A DNA stretch of 25,627 bases from a virus. Position numbers and translations under genes: made by a program. A model generated the notes under the pieces. The model was not told the DNA's origin and did not search any database. It was given only the letters and a program-made list of their open reading frames with translations. Position 1 is the first letter of the stretch; every line of letters begins with the position of its first letter. This document shows positions 1 to 7,491 of the stretch, piece by piece. Where the stretch lies: IMG/VR virus record IMGVR_UViG_3300007539_000182, positions 1 through 25,627 of that record, one strand, 5' to 3'.

Positions 1-30
1 TATCCTTGACCGCCATCTTTTCTCTTTATA

Positions 31-39
31 TGTTATAAT
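31..39 (+). promoter_or_regulatory. Extended -10 promoter before terminase operon
   Basis: TGT followed by TATAAT is a perfect extended -10 (TGnTATAAT). A TTGACC lies at 6-11 but is about 22 bp away, too far to be a normal -35, so the element probably works through its extended -10. Transcription would start near base 46, leaving a roughly 20-nt leader before the start codon at 66. Seen directly; promoter activity is inferred. Confidence 0.6.
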
Positions 40-65
40 GAAATGGAACAAATTATGGATGTTGC

Positions 66-593
66 ATGGAAAAAATGAAACGACAATTAACGCCGGCCGA
101 AAAAATCGCCATCGTTCATGAATATGAATCCGGTGATTTTTCAATGGACAAACTTTCGAAAAAATATGGTGTGTCAAAATCAACAATTTCACGAACAATC
201 AAAAGTGGAAAAAAGAAAGACAAAGATAAACCATCAACCAATGAAAAAAACAATCTGGTCCAAATATCTTCCAATCAGATTCCGGACGATCCAATTTTAT
301 TTCGTCGCATCAAGTTAGCTGAAATATCAAACGATATTGAAACCGCACGTTTGGAACGTGTTGTTCATTCGCTTCCAGCGTTTCACAAGTTACACATCCA
401 AGTTCATAATGAAATGTTAGAATATATTGAAGCCGCCGGTGATGAATTGCGCGAAATGTCGATGGATGAACACAAACGATTGTTGATTGATGCCTTTGTC
501 AATCTTCCACCAATCATCCGTCATGAATTATTGGAAGTGATTGTAGCGCATGAATCCGGGAATGTAATTCGATTGAAAACAAAAAATGATTGA
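66..593 (+). CDS. terS: Probable small terminase subunit (HTH protein)
   Basis: A 175-aa protein that probably recognises phage DNA and hands it to the large terminase for packaging. Residues about 8-45 form a helix-turn-helix of the psq/transposase-like type: AEKIAIVHEYESGD followed by LSKKYGVSKSTISRTIK, then a Lys-rich linker and a mostly helical C-terminal half suited to ring oligomerisation. The call rests on this HTH plus its position as first gene before the large terminase. A start at 75 is possible, but GGAT at 57-60 is well spaced for the start at 66. It overlaps the next gene by 8 bp. It could instead be a transcriptional regulator. Confidence 0.65.
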   Translation: MEKMKRQLTPAEKIAIVHEYESGDFSMDKLSKKYGVSKSTISRTIKSGKKKDKDKPSTNEKNNLVQISSNQIPDDPILFRRIKLAEISNDIETARLERVVHSLPAFHKLHIQVHNEMLEYIEAAGDELREMSMDEHKRLLIDAFVNLPPIIRHELLEVIVAHESGNVIRLKTKND

Positions 594-792
594 CTATAAA
601 AAACTAATTCGCCATTATGAAAATATCCAACGTCTTGAAAAAGCCGGTGGACTTCGCGCCGGTTTGAATCCGGAAAAATGTGTTCAAATGTATATCAATC
701 ACTACTATCCAGAGATAGATATTTTTGAAGTGATGGAAATATCCAATAAAATCAAATACTTATCAAATCAAATTAAAAACATACCGTGGTAA
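586..792 (+). CDS. Small hypothetical protein between terminase genes
   Basis: A 68-aa protein with no family I recognise. It overlaps the end of the small terminase by 8 bp and ends 3 bp before the large terminase start, so it is translationally embedded in the packaging operon. It is rich in Tyr, Ile and Lys (for example MIDYKKLIRHYENIQRL) and probably helical, with no signal peptide or membrane segment. Tight coupling on both sides supports it being real; a packaging or head accessory role is inferred from position only. Confidence 0.6.
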   Translation: MIDYKKLIRHYENIQRLEKAGGLRAGLNPEKCVQMYINHYYPEIDIFEVMEISNKIKYLSNQIKNIPW

Positions 793-795
793 AAA

Positions 796-2223
796 ATGAA
801 TATCGCAAGTATCACCAAAACATTGTTGAAAATGCGAGATGTAACCACCGCCGATCCATTGGCATGGTTCACACCGACAAAACCACAATTGGAATTCCTA
901 CAATCCACCGCATCGATAACCTTGTTTCGTGCTGGCAATCAGTTAGGAAAAACGGCAGCCGGCGCCGCCGAAATGATTTATTATGCATTGAATCGGCATC
1001 CATACAAAGAAATTCCGGATGGACCAAAGGAAATATGGGTGATTGTCCATAGTTGGGAACAATCAAAAACCGTTCAAGGAAAAATATATGATTTGATACC
1101 ACCGGCAGAATTGGCACCGGGTTGTGAATATGTACCCGGAAAAGGCTTTAAAGGAAAAACGCCAATAATTCAGTTCAAAAACGGTTCTTTGGTCCGAATC
1201 AAAACAACGAATCAAGGAACATTGGGTGTTGCATCCGGAACGGTCGACATGGTATGGATTGACGAGCCGCCGCCGGTCGCGATATTTGGAGAATTGGCGG
1301 CGCGATTGCTTCGAAAACGTGGAAGAATGGTTTTGACGATGACACCAATAGGACAAGATTGTGGATACTTGAAACAAATGGTGGATGATGGAAAGATTGA
1401 AGATATTGGCGCGGCGTTGACAGTCGAAAACGTGACACCGATGGGATGTAGAGCATTACTAACACAACAAGATATCGATAGAATCGCCGATACATATCTA
1501 CCATTGGATCGACAAGCACGTTTGGAAGGATCATGGGAAGCCGGCCGGCCGGATGGATTGGTGTTTGAATGTTTTAGCGAGGAAATGATATCGGACGCCC
1601 CATGTCCAAATGATGGCGATTATAGATTTTCGATTGGAATCGATCACGGTTCCATGCCCGGTGCCCAAGCTGTAATACTTTGCGCGATTGATATGACCGA
1701 ACCGGACAATCCACATGTATATGTACTAGATGAATATTACAGTGGAGGAAACCAAAACGAAAGATCAATGGCCGAAACACATGCGCGTTCCATACTTCGA
1801 ATGTTATCCAGAAATGGATTGACGCCACAAATGATTACACGATGGACCGGTGACATTGCACATCGTGGTGGAAGGCACGGCGGCCGGATGTCGAACGCTA
1901 TGCTTCGAAGCGCTTTGGAACATGTGTTGGAATATCCACAAGGGACCATGCCATTTCGAATTCACACCGCACACAAACCAAGATGGTCCGTGTATTATGG
2001 ATGTCAACTATTGCATGATAGAATGATGAAAAACCGTTTTACAGTCAATCCAAGATGTGAAACGTTAATTCGTTCTTTTCGTAGGTGGACATTGAAAAAA
2101 AGTGGTAGTATGGATGCACGAAGTGAACACAAACATTCACTCGACGCATGTCGATATGCAATCGTACCCATCATAGATATCAAATATCAAACACCAATAC
2201 ACGGATCATTCAGAATAGGATAA
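796..2223 (+). CDS. terL: Large terminase subunit (ATPase/nuclease)
   Basis: The DNA-packaging motor, 475 aa, with the two expected domains. The N-terminal ATPase carries Walker A GNQLGKT (47-53), Walker B VWIDEP (153-158, with D156 and catalytic E157) and the coupling motif LTMTP (180-184). The C-terminal RNase H-like nuclease shows acidic residues in GIDHG (D283), TGD (D353) and HSLDACRY (D450), the spacing expected of the metal-binding triad. Length is normal for the family. It follows the small terminase and precedes the portal, the classic packaging order. The motor docks on the portal at the procapsid and cuts DNA at the start and end of packaging. All key residues are present. Confidence 0.95.
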   Translation: MNIASITKTLLKMRDVTTADPLAWFTPTKPQLEFLQSTASITLFRAGNQLGKTAAGAAEMIYYALNRHPYKEIPDGPKEIWVIVHSWEQSKTVQGKIYDLIPPAELAPGCEYVPGKGFKGKTPIIQFKNGSLVRIKTTNQGTLGVASGTVDMVWIDEPPPVAIFGELAARLLRKRGRMVLTMTPIGQDCGYLKQMVDDGKIEDIGAALTVENVTPMGCRALLTQQDIDRIADTYLPLDRQARLEGSWEAGRPDGLVFECFSEEMISDAPCPNDGDYRFSIGIDHGSMPGAQAVILCAIDMTEPDNPHVYVLDEYYSGGNQNERSMAETHARSILRMLSRNGLTPQMITRWTGDIAHRGGRHGGRMSNAMLRSALEHVLEYPQGTMPFRIHTAHKPRWSVYYGCQLLHDRMMKNRFTVNPRCETLIRSFRRWTLKKSGSMDARSEHKHSLDACRYAIVPIIDIKYQTPIHGSFRIG

Positions 2224-2235
2224 AGGATTTATATT

Positions 2236-3681
2236 ATGATGTTAGATTTTCAACCAAAACCACCAGCGCCATCGATGGAAACGAACGAACGATGGGAACA
2301 TAACGCTCTACGTGTTAGAATGTTACGTGGACAATGGCAAGACGATTTGGAACAGGAATTGGCTCGCCACGTGTCCAGAGAACGCCGAGCGGCATGGGGT
2401 GTTAGTGATATGTCATCCAATGTTTTCAAGGCTACATCCAAATCATTATCGGCTTTGTACAACGAACCACCAATGATTGGTATCGATGCCAACCGTGAAT
2501 CGATGCAAGGATTTTTGGGTGATGATGGATTGATATATCAAAGTGGTTTATGGGCTATGATGCAATCATTTCAAATGTTTACAATCGGATGTCGTGAGAT
2601 GTTCATGCGCGTCGATATCAGTGATTCCAATGGTTTGTTGTTTCGTCCAGTTACACCGGATTTGATCTATTGCGAATCATCAAGTGGAGATCCAAATCAG
2701 CTTCGATTTTTGTATGAATTGAGATTACGACACCATCCACATTCCAAAGAAGTAATTTGGACCGCTGATGTTTTTGATTTGCATGATATGTCCAATCCAA
2801 AGATGAAAATCGTGGAAATGAATAATGATGGAACACTTGGTGAAGATTTTACAAAAGAATATTTGGGCAGTGAAATGGATGGTGAAAATTACCCATTCAG
2901 ATTTTCCGATGGTTCACCGGTTATTCCGTACTCAATGTATCACGCCGAAATCACTGGAAAATTATTTAATAGTTTTGAAAATGCGGAAGTCGTATACGGT
3001 TCCCTCACAGCCGCCGCGCTATATACCTATTGGTTACATTTGACGCGAGACACGGGATTTCCTCAACGCTATATAGCCGGATTGCAATTGGCCGGTTTGA
3101 ATATTCGAGATACAGATACCGCCGCAAAACGCGCAGCCATATCAACCGATCCGGCTTCCATTTTGGTATTCACACAAGATCCGGATAATGTTGGACAACC
3201 GATGATTGGACAATTCCAACCCGGTGGTGACCCATCCACCGTTTTGGAAGCGGTTATACAATATGAACGTAAAGTCGCACAAATGGCCGGTATCAACCCC
3301 GGAGATATCGAACGGTTATCCGGCGATCCACGAAGCGGTTACGCCATAGCAGTATCAAAAGAATCGATGCGTGAAGCCCAAGCAAGATACAAACCATCGT
3401 TCGAACGTGGCGATCAAATGACGTTATCACTTGCGGCGATGATGGCAAATCGTTTTTTGGGTTTTGATCTTCCAGAAAGTGGATATAAAATCAGATATGC
3501 ACGAATCGGATTATCAGTGGAAGAAAAGAGAGAACAACGAAATGACATCAAAGAAAAATTGGCGTCCAATCTTATAGCACCAATCGATGCGATGATGGAA
3601 TTGTATCCGGATTTATCTGAAGAAGAAGCCGCCGAAAAAATTCGTGAAATACAACGTCAAAAAGCTTTATTTTTAATTTAA
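2236..3681 (+). CDS. Portal protein
   Basis: A 481-aa protein directly after the large terminase, with the length and composition of a portal that forms the dodecameric DNA gate at the capsid vertex. Features typical of portals are the N-terminal stretch MSSNVFKATSKSLSALYNEPP (about 57-77), a central mixed alpha/beta clip/wing region, and a long helical C-terminal part with DPRSGYAIAVSKESMREAQ (about 367-385), like the conserved crown/stem region. A second Met follows at once, so the start may be 2239; AAAGGATT upstream serves either. Assignment rests on position plus these segments; I cannot place it in a named portal family. Confidence 0.85.
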   Translation: MMLDFQPKPPAPSMETNERWEHNALRVRMLRGQWQDDLEQELARHVSRERRAAWGVSDMSSNVFKATSKSLSALYNEPPMIGIDANRESMQGFLGDDGLIYQSGLWAMMQSFQMFTIGCREMFMRVDISDSNGLLFRPVTPDLIYCESSSGDPNQLRFLYELRLRHHPHSKEVIWTADVFDLHDMSNPKMKIVEMNNDGTLGEDFTKEYLGSEMDGENYPFRFSDGSPVIPYSMYHAEITGKLFNSFENAEVVYGSLTAAALYTYWLHLTRDTGFPQRYIAGLQLAGLNIRDTDTAAKRAAISTDPASILVFTQDPDNVGQPMIGQFQPGGDPSTVLEAVIQYERKVAQMAGINPGDIERLSGDPRSGYAIAVSKESMREAQARYKPSFERGDQMTLSLAAMMANRFLGFDLPESGYKIRYARIGLSVEEKREQRNDIKEKLASNLIAPIDAMMELYPDLSEEEAAEKIREIQRQKALFLI

Positions 3682-3700
3682 CTTTTCCAAAGGAGGAACC

Positions 3701-4342
3701 ATGGAAACAAAACTAATTGATGGTGTGGAATACATCGCAAAAGAACACGTCGATGGATTGATACAAGATAAAATATCGAAGTATGCAAAACGAACACGTG
3801 AAGCCGAAACACAAATTGAAGAAATGAACCAACGATTGTTGGAAGCCGGTGAAAAACTGAAAACCGTGGACAATCTAACTGAACAAATTTATGGATTAAA
3901 AGAGGAATTGCAAAACGCAAATACAAAATATGAACGCCATGCGGCAATTGCTGAAATGGGTATACAAGATCCGGACGTTCGTGATGCGTTGGAATGGCAA
4001 TATCAAAGATCAAACAGTGAACAATCATTTGGTGATTGGATGAAGGGATTGAAAGAAAATCCGGAAAACGCTCCATCATTCCTTCGTTCACATTTCCAAA
4101 CACCAGAACCGCCAAAAATGGAAAATAACGCCGTTGAAAAAGTGGAGACTATCAAAGAGACACCACAACCAAAAGAACCGCCAAAAACCAATCAAAAAAC
4201 CGTACAATCAAACAATACAGAAACAAACAAAGATATCTTATCGAGAGGTTTGAACGATCCAAGTTTTTACAAAGCGAATCGAGAAGCAATTCGAAACGCT
4301 TGGTTCCAACAATCCGGAACAAAACCCAATACGAAATTTTGA
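3701..4342 (+). CDS. Capsid scaffold protein
   Basis: A 213-aa protein with a classic scaffold profile: charged, with a strong coiled coil at about 25-85 (REAETQIEEMNQRLLEAGEK, LTEQIYGLKEELQNANTKYE), then a low-complexity Pro/Lys/Asn/Thr/Glu region from about 135. Scaffolds guide capsid assembly and then leave the shell. It has the strong SD AAAGGAGGA (3689-3697) and follows the portal. Unusually, the major capsid gene does not come next: 3.6 kb of small genes, a repeat array and an inverted fibre cassette intervene. No protease motif is visible, so it is probably scaffold only. The stop overlaps the next start (TGATG). Confidence 0.8.
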   Translation: METKLIDGVEYIAKEHVDGLIQDKISKYAKRTREAETQIEEMNQRLLEAGEKLKTVDNLTEQIYGLKEELQNANTKYERHAAIAEMGIQDPDVRDALEWQYQRSNSEQSFGDWMKGLKENPENAPSFLRSHFQTPEPPKMENNAVEKVETIKETPQPKEPPKTNQKTVQSNNTETNKDILSRGLNDPSFYKANREAIRNAWFQQSGTKPNTKF

Positions 4343-4560
4343 TGAAACGATTTTTTGAAAAATATGTTGAAAAACGGATGATGAATTTTTATTGTCGAAA
4401 ATCCGGATTGGTTCGCAACACGGTTTGGTGTTGGAAAACTGGAAGGAATAAACCATCGACATTCGAAATCATTTGTTGGTGTGAAGCCATCGCCAAACAT
4501 CAAAATTTGAACCACGAAGATTTGATATTGGAAGCTTTGGATGAAATCGTGAATGGATGA
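4342..4560 (+). CDS. Small HTH protein A (XRE-like)
   Basis: A 72-aa protein with an XRE-like helix-turn-helix at about 16-50: CRKSGLVRNTVWCWKTGRNK then PSTFEIICWCEAIA, a turn and recognition helix followed by the usual core helix. I chose the start at 4342 because it overlaps the scaffold stop as TGATG; an in-frame ATG at 4300 lies inside the scaffold gene and is less likely. It resembles the next gene product (about 15 of 54 aligned residues identical by eye, including the end motif D[LI]ILEA) and the regulator at 22137. It is rich in Trp and Cys. Probably DNA-binding; target unknown. Confidence 0.7.
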   Translation: MKRFFEKYVEKRMMNFYCRKSGLVRNTVWCWKTGRNKPSTFEIICWCEAIAKHQNLNHEDLILEALDEIVNG

Positions 4561-4850
4561 AAGATTTTTTTGAAATATATATCGATGGACATTGGAAACA
4601 CTTCCAATCGATTGGATATTCGCATGGAACATTGTGTCGATGGAAATATACAAATTGCACACCACGTCCGAAATCGCTTTGGAATCTTTGTTTGGACATT
4701 TCCAAATTCTGGAATGTGGAACATCATGATATAATATTGGAAGCAGTTCGAAACGTAAAAGGGGAACCATGTCAAAATATAATACATCGAAAATTGGAAA
4801 AAAAATCAAAAAAATCCGTAAAGAAGGAAAACCCCAAAAACAAGCTATAG
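4557..4850 (+). CDS. Small HTH protein B, paralogue of A, overprinted tail
   Basis: A 97-aa protein whose first ~70 residues align with the upstream HTH protein (shared G..T..WK.....P motif and HxDIILEAV). Start and upstream stop overlap as ATGA. After residue 70 it continues as a 27-aa Lys-rich tail in the same DNA that encodes the 46-aa basic protein in another frame (4769-4909). Protein A stops just where this tail begins, so the tail probably arose by loss of an ancestral stop. It ends in TAG. Predicted DNA-binding protein; its place before the DnaA-box array hints at a role there, but nothing proves it. Confidence 0.6.
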   Translation: MKDFFEIYIDGHWKHFQSIGYSHGTLCRWKYTNCTPRPKSLWNLCLDISKFWNVEHHDIILEAVRNVKGEPCQNIIHRKLEKKSKKSVKKENPKNKL

Positions 4851-4909
4851 CCATCGCGCTATCAATGACTGCCAAAAAACGAAAATCATCCACGAAAAAA
4901 AAGAGGTAG
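4769..4909 (+). CDS. 46-aa basic phage protein (EGKPQKQA motif)
   Basis: A short gene encoding 46 aa with a core I recognise from many phage genomes: KKIRKEGKPQKQAIAIALSM, followed by a Lys/Arg/Ser-rich tail ending KKKR. It has a fair SD (AAAAGGGGAACC just before the ATG) and ends with TAG three bases before the next start, where its own last codons (AAGAGGTAG) provide the next SD. It overlaps HTH protein B by 82 nt in a different frame. The strongly basic composition suggests nucleic acid binding; such proteins often lie near head genes. Function unknown. Confidence 0.65.
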   Translation: MSKYNTSKIGKKIKKIRKEGKPQKQAIAIALSMTAKKRKSSTKKKR

Positions 4910-4911
4910 TC

Positions 4912-5136
4912 ATGATGGAATCACACATTAAAAAATTATTATGGTACGCGTATGATCTTGATAACCAAGGTGAACCGCAATCAAATATATATATGATGGG
5001 TGTGTTCATCGCGGTGGTGTTTGCGCGAAATCTAGGACTAACAAAGAATGATATCTATGGTGAAATGATACGACAATGGAAGGAAATCGATAACCAATTG
5101 AATGAAGATACAATGGGAAACGCCATCGATGAATAA
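4912..5136 (+). CDS. Hypothetical 74-aa protein upstream of DnaA-box array
   Basis: A protein with no family I recognise. SD GAGGT lies in the end of the preceding gene; the true start could be the second Met at 4915. A moderately hydrophobic segment, NIYMMGVFIAVVFARNLGLT (about 25-44), might be an amphipathic or weak membrane helix, followed by an acidic C-terminus (NEDTMGNAIDE). The TAA stop is followed within 2 bp by the DnaA-box array, and the array stays open in this same frame, so readthrough would add Tyr-Pro-Gln-Gly repeats. Probably real because it is coupled to its neighbours. Confidence 0.55.
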   Translation: MMESHIKKLLWYAYDLDNQGEPQSNIYMMGVFIAVVFARNLGLTKNDIYGEMIRQWKEIDNQLNEDTMGNAIDE

Positions 5137-5138
5137 AG

Positions 5139-5291
5139 TTATCCACAGGGTTATATAAGTTATCCACAGGGTTATCCACAGGGTTATATAAGTTATCCAC
5201 AGGGTTATCCACAGGGTTATATAAGTTATCCACAGGGTTATCCACAGGGTTATCCACAGGGTTATATAAGTTATCCACAGGGTTATCCACA
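5139..5291 (+). repeat. Array of ten perfect DnaA boxes (candidate origin)
   Basis: Ten copies of the perfect DnaA box TTATCCACA, all in one orientation, start at 5139, 5160, 5172, 5193, 5205, 5226, 5238, 5250, 5271 and 5283. Boxes are followed by GGG (12-bp unit TTATCCACAGGG) and groups are separated by four copies of the AT-only-plus-G 9-mer TTATATAAG, giving 12-bp and 21-bp steps in a 1-2-2-3-2 pattern. TTATCCACA is the high-affinity site of the bacterial initiator DnaA, and the palindromic TTATATAA spacers are easily melted. The array is therefore a candidate origin, DnaA titration site or DnaA-controlled element. It is the only cluster of such boxes I saw. Confidence 0.85.
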
Positions 5292-5294
5292 GGT

Positions 5295-5328
5295 AAAAAA
5301 AAACCACCGTGTGATATCAGTGGTTTTT
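5295..5328. terminator. Bidirectional intrinsic terminator
   Basis: A perfect 9-bp stem pairs AAAAACCAC (5299-5307) with GTGGTTTTT (5320-5328) around a 12-nt loop. T5 follows on the plus strand and a run of nine A (5295-5303) gives U-rich RNA on the minus strand. It sits between convergent genes (plus gene ending 5136, minus fibre gene ending 5370), where a two-way terminator is expected. Confidence 0.75.
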
Positions 5329-5338
5329 ATGAAAATAA

Positions 5339-5371
5339 TTTTGACTATTTTGGAAAATAGTTTTGACTATT
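5339..5371. repeat. Direct repeat TTTTGACTATT x2 with inner inverted repeat
   Basis: TTTTGACTATT occurs at 5339-5349 and 5361-5371, a 22-bp period. Between them CTATTTT-GG-AAAATAG (5345-5360) is a perfect inverted repeat. The segment lies just past the terminator and reaches the fibre gene stop codon. It may be an iteron-like site beside the DnaA boxes or part of the fibre mRNA 3' end; function unknown. Confidence 0.45.
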
Positions 5372-7187
5372 ATGTCAAGTACCAAACCAAAACATTATCA
5401 GAATCAGCCAAAGCCGCGCCAAAAGTGATTCTAGCAACGGAACCAGCTCCACCATCAGCCGAAACACTAAATTCGTCATTATTCGCGGCGCTTCCAGATA
5501 AAGCCGTTTGATTCAACAAAGCCAAACCGTTTTTGTATACCATAACACCGTTAACTGCGTTTGCATCAAGCGCGCGCGCCAAATCGATGGTGGATGTAGA
5601 TGAACCGGAAATTGTTGATAATTCTTGGTACATTCTCCATCCAGACTTCGCAAATGTGACTGCGTCATCTTGGATTTTTGATGTTTGGACTGCTTCACTC
5701 GCTAGATGTGTACTATCAACCCCCCCGGATTTTACTTGTAAATTGCCTGAAATTCCATCGATTTCCAATGATGAATCATCAACCAAAACATTTAACGTGT
5801 TACTTCCATCAACTTCCAATCCGGCGCCTTCATTGATTCCGATTTGGTCAGAATTGATAATTAAACCGTTGGTTACAGATACTTCCAAAGAACCATCGGC
5901 ATTTTGTACTAGACCACTTCCAGCCACATCAGAATTGATTTTTGCTTTTGTTACGCTATCATCAGACAATTTCGCGGTGGTAATTGCTGAATCTTGTAAT
6001 TTTCCGCTTGGAATTCCTAAATCCTTCAATTGTAATGTATCGGTGTTGATTTCGATGGTTGCATCATCAACATTAACTGCCAAAGCGCTTCCATTTCCAC
6101 CGCTCAATCCATCACCAGCCACGGATGTAGCTATTTTTGATTCAGTAACAGCATTTGAATTTATTTTGTCGGATGTGACAGCATTTGAAGCAATCTTAAC
6201 CGCCGAAACACTGGAAGCCCCTAACTTCGCGGATGTCACGGATAAATCGGCTAGGTTCGCGGTTCCAACGGCAGATCCGGCGATTTCATTTCCGGTTACT
6301 TGATTGGTTCCGATTTTCGCGGTTGTTATTCCACCGTCTTTCAATTGAAGCGCGTTACTTCCATTGACTTCAATTGTACTATCATCAACAGATACTGCGA
6401 CTGCATTTGAATCGATGAACAATCCATTACCGGCTTCTACTGCAACTGCACCAGAAGCAATTTGTAACCCTGCACCGGCATCAACTGAAAGTGTATTTCC
6501 AGTTTTATCAAGCCCATCACCAGCGGTTACTTGTCCGAGACCTGTAAATTGTACAAATGTAACATCACTACTTCCAATTGTGACAACTTCATCAGTTTGT
6601 ACAAAACCTTGATCGGCATTGGTGGAACCTTCTTTAACGAATACCGCTGCTCCATTTAATTCCGCCGCTGAATCACAATCCGATGCTCTTGACATAGCCG
6701 ATCCGGAACCATTAAAAACATAAACACCATTTTCTGATGCGGTATCTTGATCTTTTACAAGTATACGATCATCGGTTGATAGTGTTACACCATCGATTGC
6801 AGCCGGCGCGTTTGTAAGACTAATATTTTCGGTTGAAGCAACACGAACCGGTGGTTTCCAATAAATATTGGAGGATACCACACTATCCACATAACTTTTA
6901 TTGGCAACCTCAGACGAACTGGATGGTGTATTAGCTTTTAATGTACCATTTACAAAATTCCATGTAGCTGTAAGATCACATGCTGCCGGAGTAACGGCAC
7001 CCGTGGCAATTTTACCCGATACAACGGAACCATTAGCCAATTGATATTGTCCAACTGCAAAATTGGATATTTTTGCTTGGGTTACTGCCCCAGCGGCGAT
7101 TTTTGTCGCGGTGACCGAACTTGCGTTTAATTTATCTTCGGTTATCGCACTATCTTTTATTTGTGCACTAGTAATTTGAACAGCCAT
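5370..7187 (-). CDS. Tail fibre protein
   Basis: A 605-aa receptor-binding fibre, probably trimeric. The N-terminal ~60 residues carry repeats of the form xxAIT-xxKL/I (DSAITEDKL, ASSVTATKI, AGAVTQAKI), which recur at about 290-430 and form beta-structured shaft. A conserved fibre module follows: ATWNFVNGTLKA with SYVDSVV, then a domain with VRVAST, DDRILVKDQDTASENGVYVF and TNADQGFVQTDEVVTIGS (about 115-215). The C-terminal ~90 residues (VNGVMVYKNGLALLN to DSDNVLVWYLT) form a beta domain resembling the next gene's product. The SD is GGAGC. It lies on the opposite strand to all neighbouring structural genes. Confidence 0.85.
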   Translation of the reverse strand: MAVQITSAQIKDSAITEDKLNASSVTATKIAAGAVTQAKISNFAVGQYQLANGSVVSGKIATGAVTPAACDLTATWNFVNGTLKANTPSSSSEVANKSYVDSVVSSNIYWKPPVRVASTENISLTNAPAAIDGVTLSTDDRILVKDQDTASENGVYVFNGSGSAMSRASDCDSAAELNGAAVFVKEGSTNADQGFVQTDEVVTIGSSDVTFVQFTGLGQVTAGDGLDKTGNTLSVDAGAGLQIASGAVAVEAGNGLFIDSNAVAVSVDDSTIEVNGSNALQLKDGGITTAKIGTNQVTGNEIAGSAVGTANLADLSVTSAKLGASSVSAVKIASNAVTSDKINSNAVTESKIATSVAGDGLSGGNGSALAVNVDDATIEINTDTLQLKDLGIPSGKLQDSAITTAKLSDDSVTKAKINSDVAGSGLVQNADGSLEVSVTNGLIINSDQIGINEGAGLEVDGSNTLNVLVDDSSLEIDGISGNLQVKSGGVDSTHLASEAVQTSKIQDDAVTFAKSGWRMYQELSTISGSSTSTIDLARALDANAVNGVMVYKNGLALLNQTALSGSAANNDEFSVSADGGAGSVARITFGAALADSDNVLVWYLT

Positions 7188-7212
7188 ATATAGCTCCTAT
7201 TTTTGATTAAGA

Positions 7213-7458
7213 TTATCCAACCACAAAATCAATGAATAGAAAATCACCAATCTGCGGTGTGAATGAGAGTGAAAAAGACGTTGACGAATTAAATGATATA
7301 TCATTTGGAGATTGTCGTATTCCATTATAGTATACACGTAATGAATCTTGATTCATAGATGATGAAGTGTTAAAAGATTGCGTAATTCCATCAATTTGAT
7401 CTGAAATATCGAATTGTAGTAATTCCGAAATTCCATCACTGTATAATAACCGCGCCAT
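7213..7458 (-). CDS. Small fibre-associated protein (YYNG..Q domain)
   Basis: An 81-aa, beta-rich protein. The stretch DSLRVYYNGIRQSPNDISFN followed by SFTPQIGDFLFIDFVV matches the pattern of a compact domain found in phage fibres (V-x-x-NG-x-x-Q ... GD-x-L-x-I-x-F) and resembles the fibre's own C-terminal domain (VMVYKNGLALLN ... DNVLVWYL). It has a strong SD (GGAGGAAAC) and lies upstream of the fibre gene in the same minus-strand unit. It probably decorates or caps the fibre, or is a separate structural protein of the same fold; that role is inferred. Confidence 0.65.
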   Translation of the reverse strand: MARLLYSDGISELLQFDISDQIDGITQSFNTSSSMNQDSLRVYYNGIRQSPNDISFNSSTSFSLSFTPQIGDFLFIDFVVG

Positions 7459-7491
7459 GTTTCCTCCTTAGCGATGTTATGAAATGTTATA

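Noticed and set aside
6-11. TTGACC as -35 of the first promoter
   Set aside because: The 22-bp spacing to TATAAT is too long; the extended -10 explains the site better.
5139-5291. CRISPR array
   Set aside because: Units are 12 and 9 bp with no unique spacers and no cas genes; this is a tandem repeat.
5006-5307. Minus-strand ORFs of 89-94 aa across the DnaA array (repeating NPVD or LWIT peptides)
   Set aside because: They exist only because the repeat units are multiples of three and contain no minus-strand stops; no SD, and the DnaA-box explanation is far stronger.
5533-6303. Plus-strand 256-aa ORF
   Set aside because: Antisense shadow of the repetitive tail fibre gene, low complexity, no SD, and the fibre frame matches known fibre modules.
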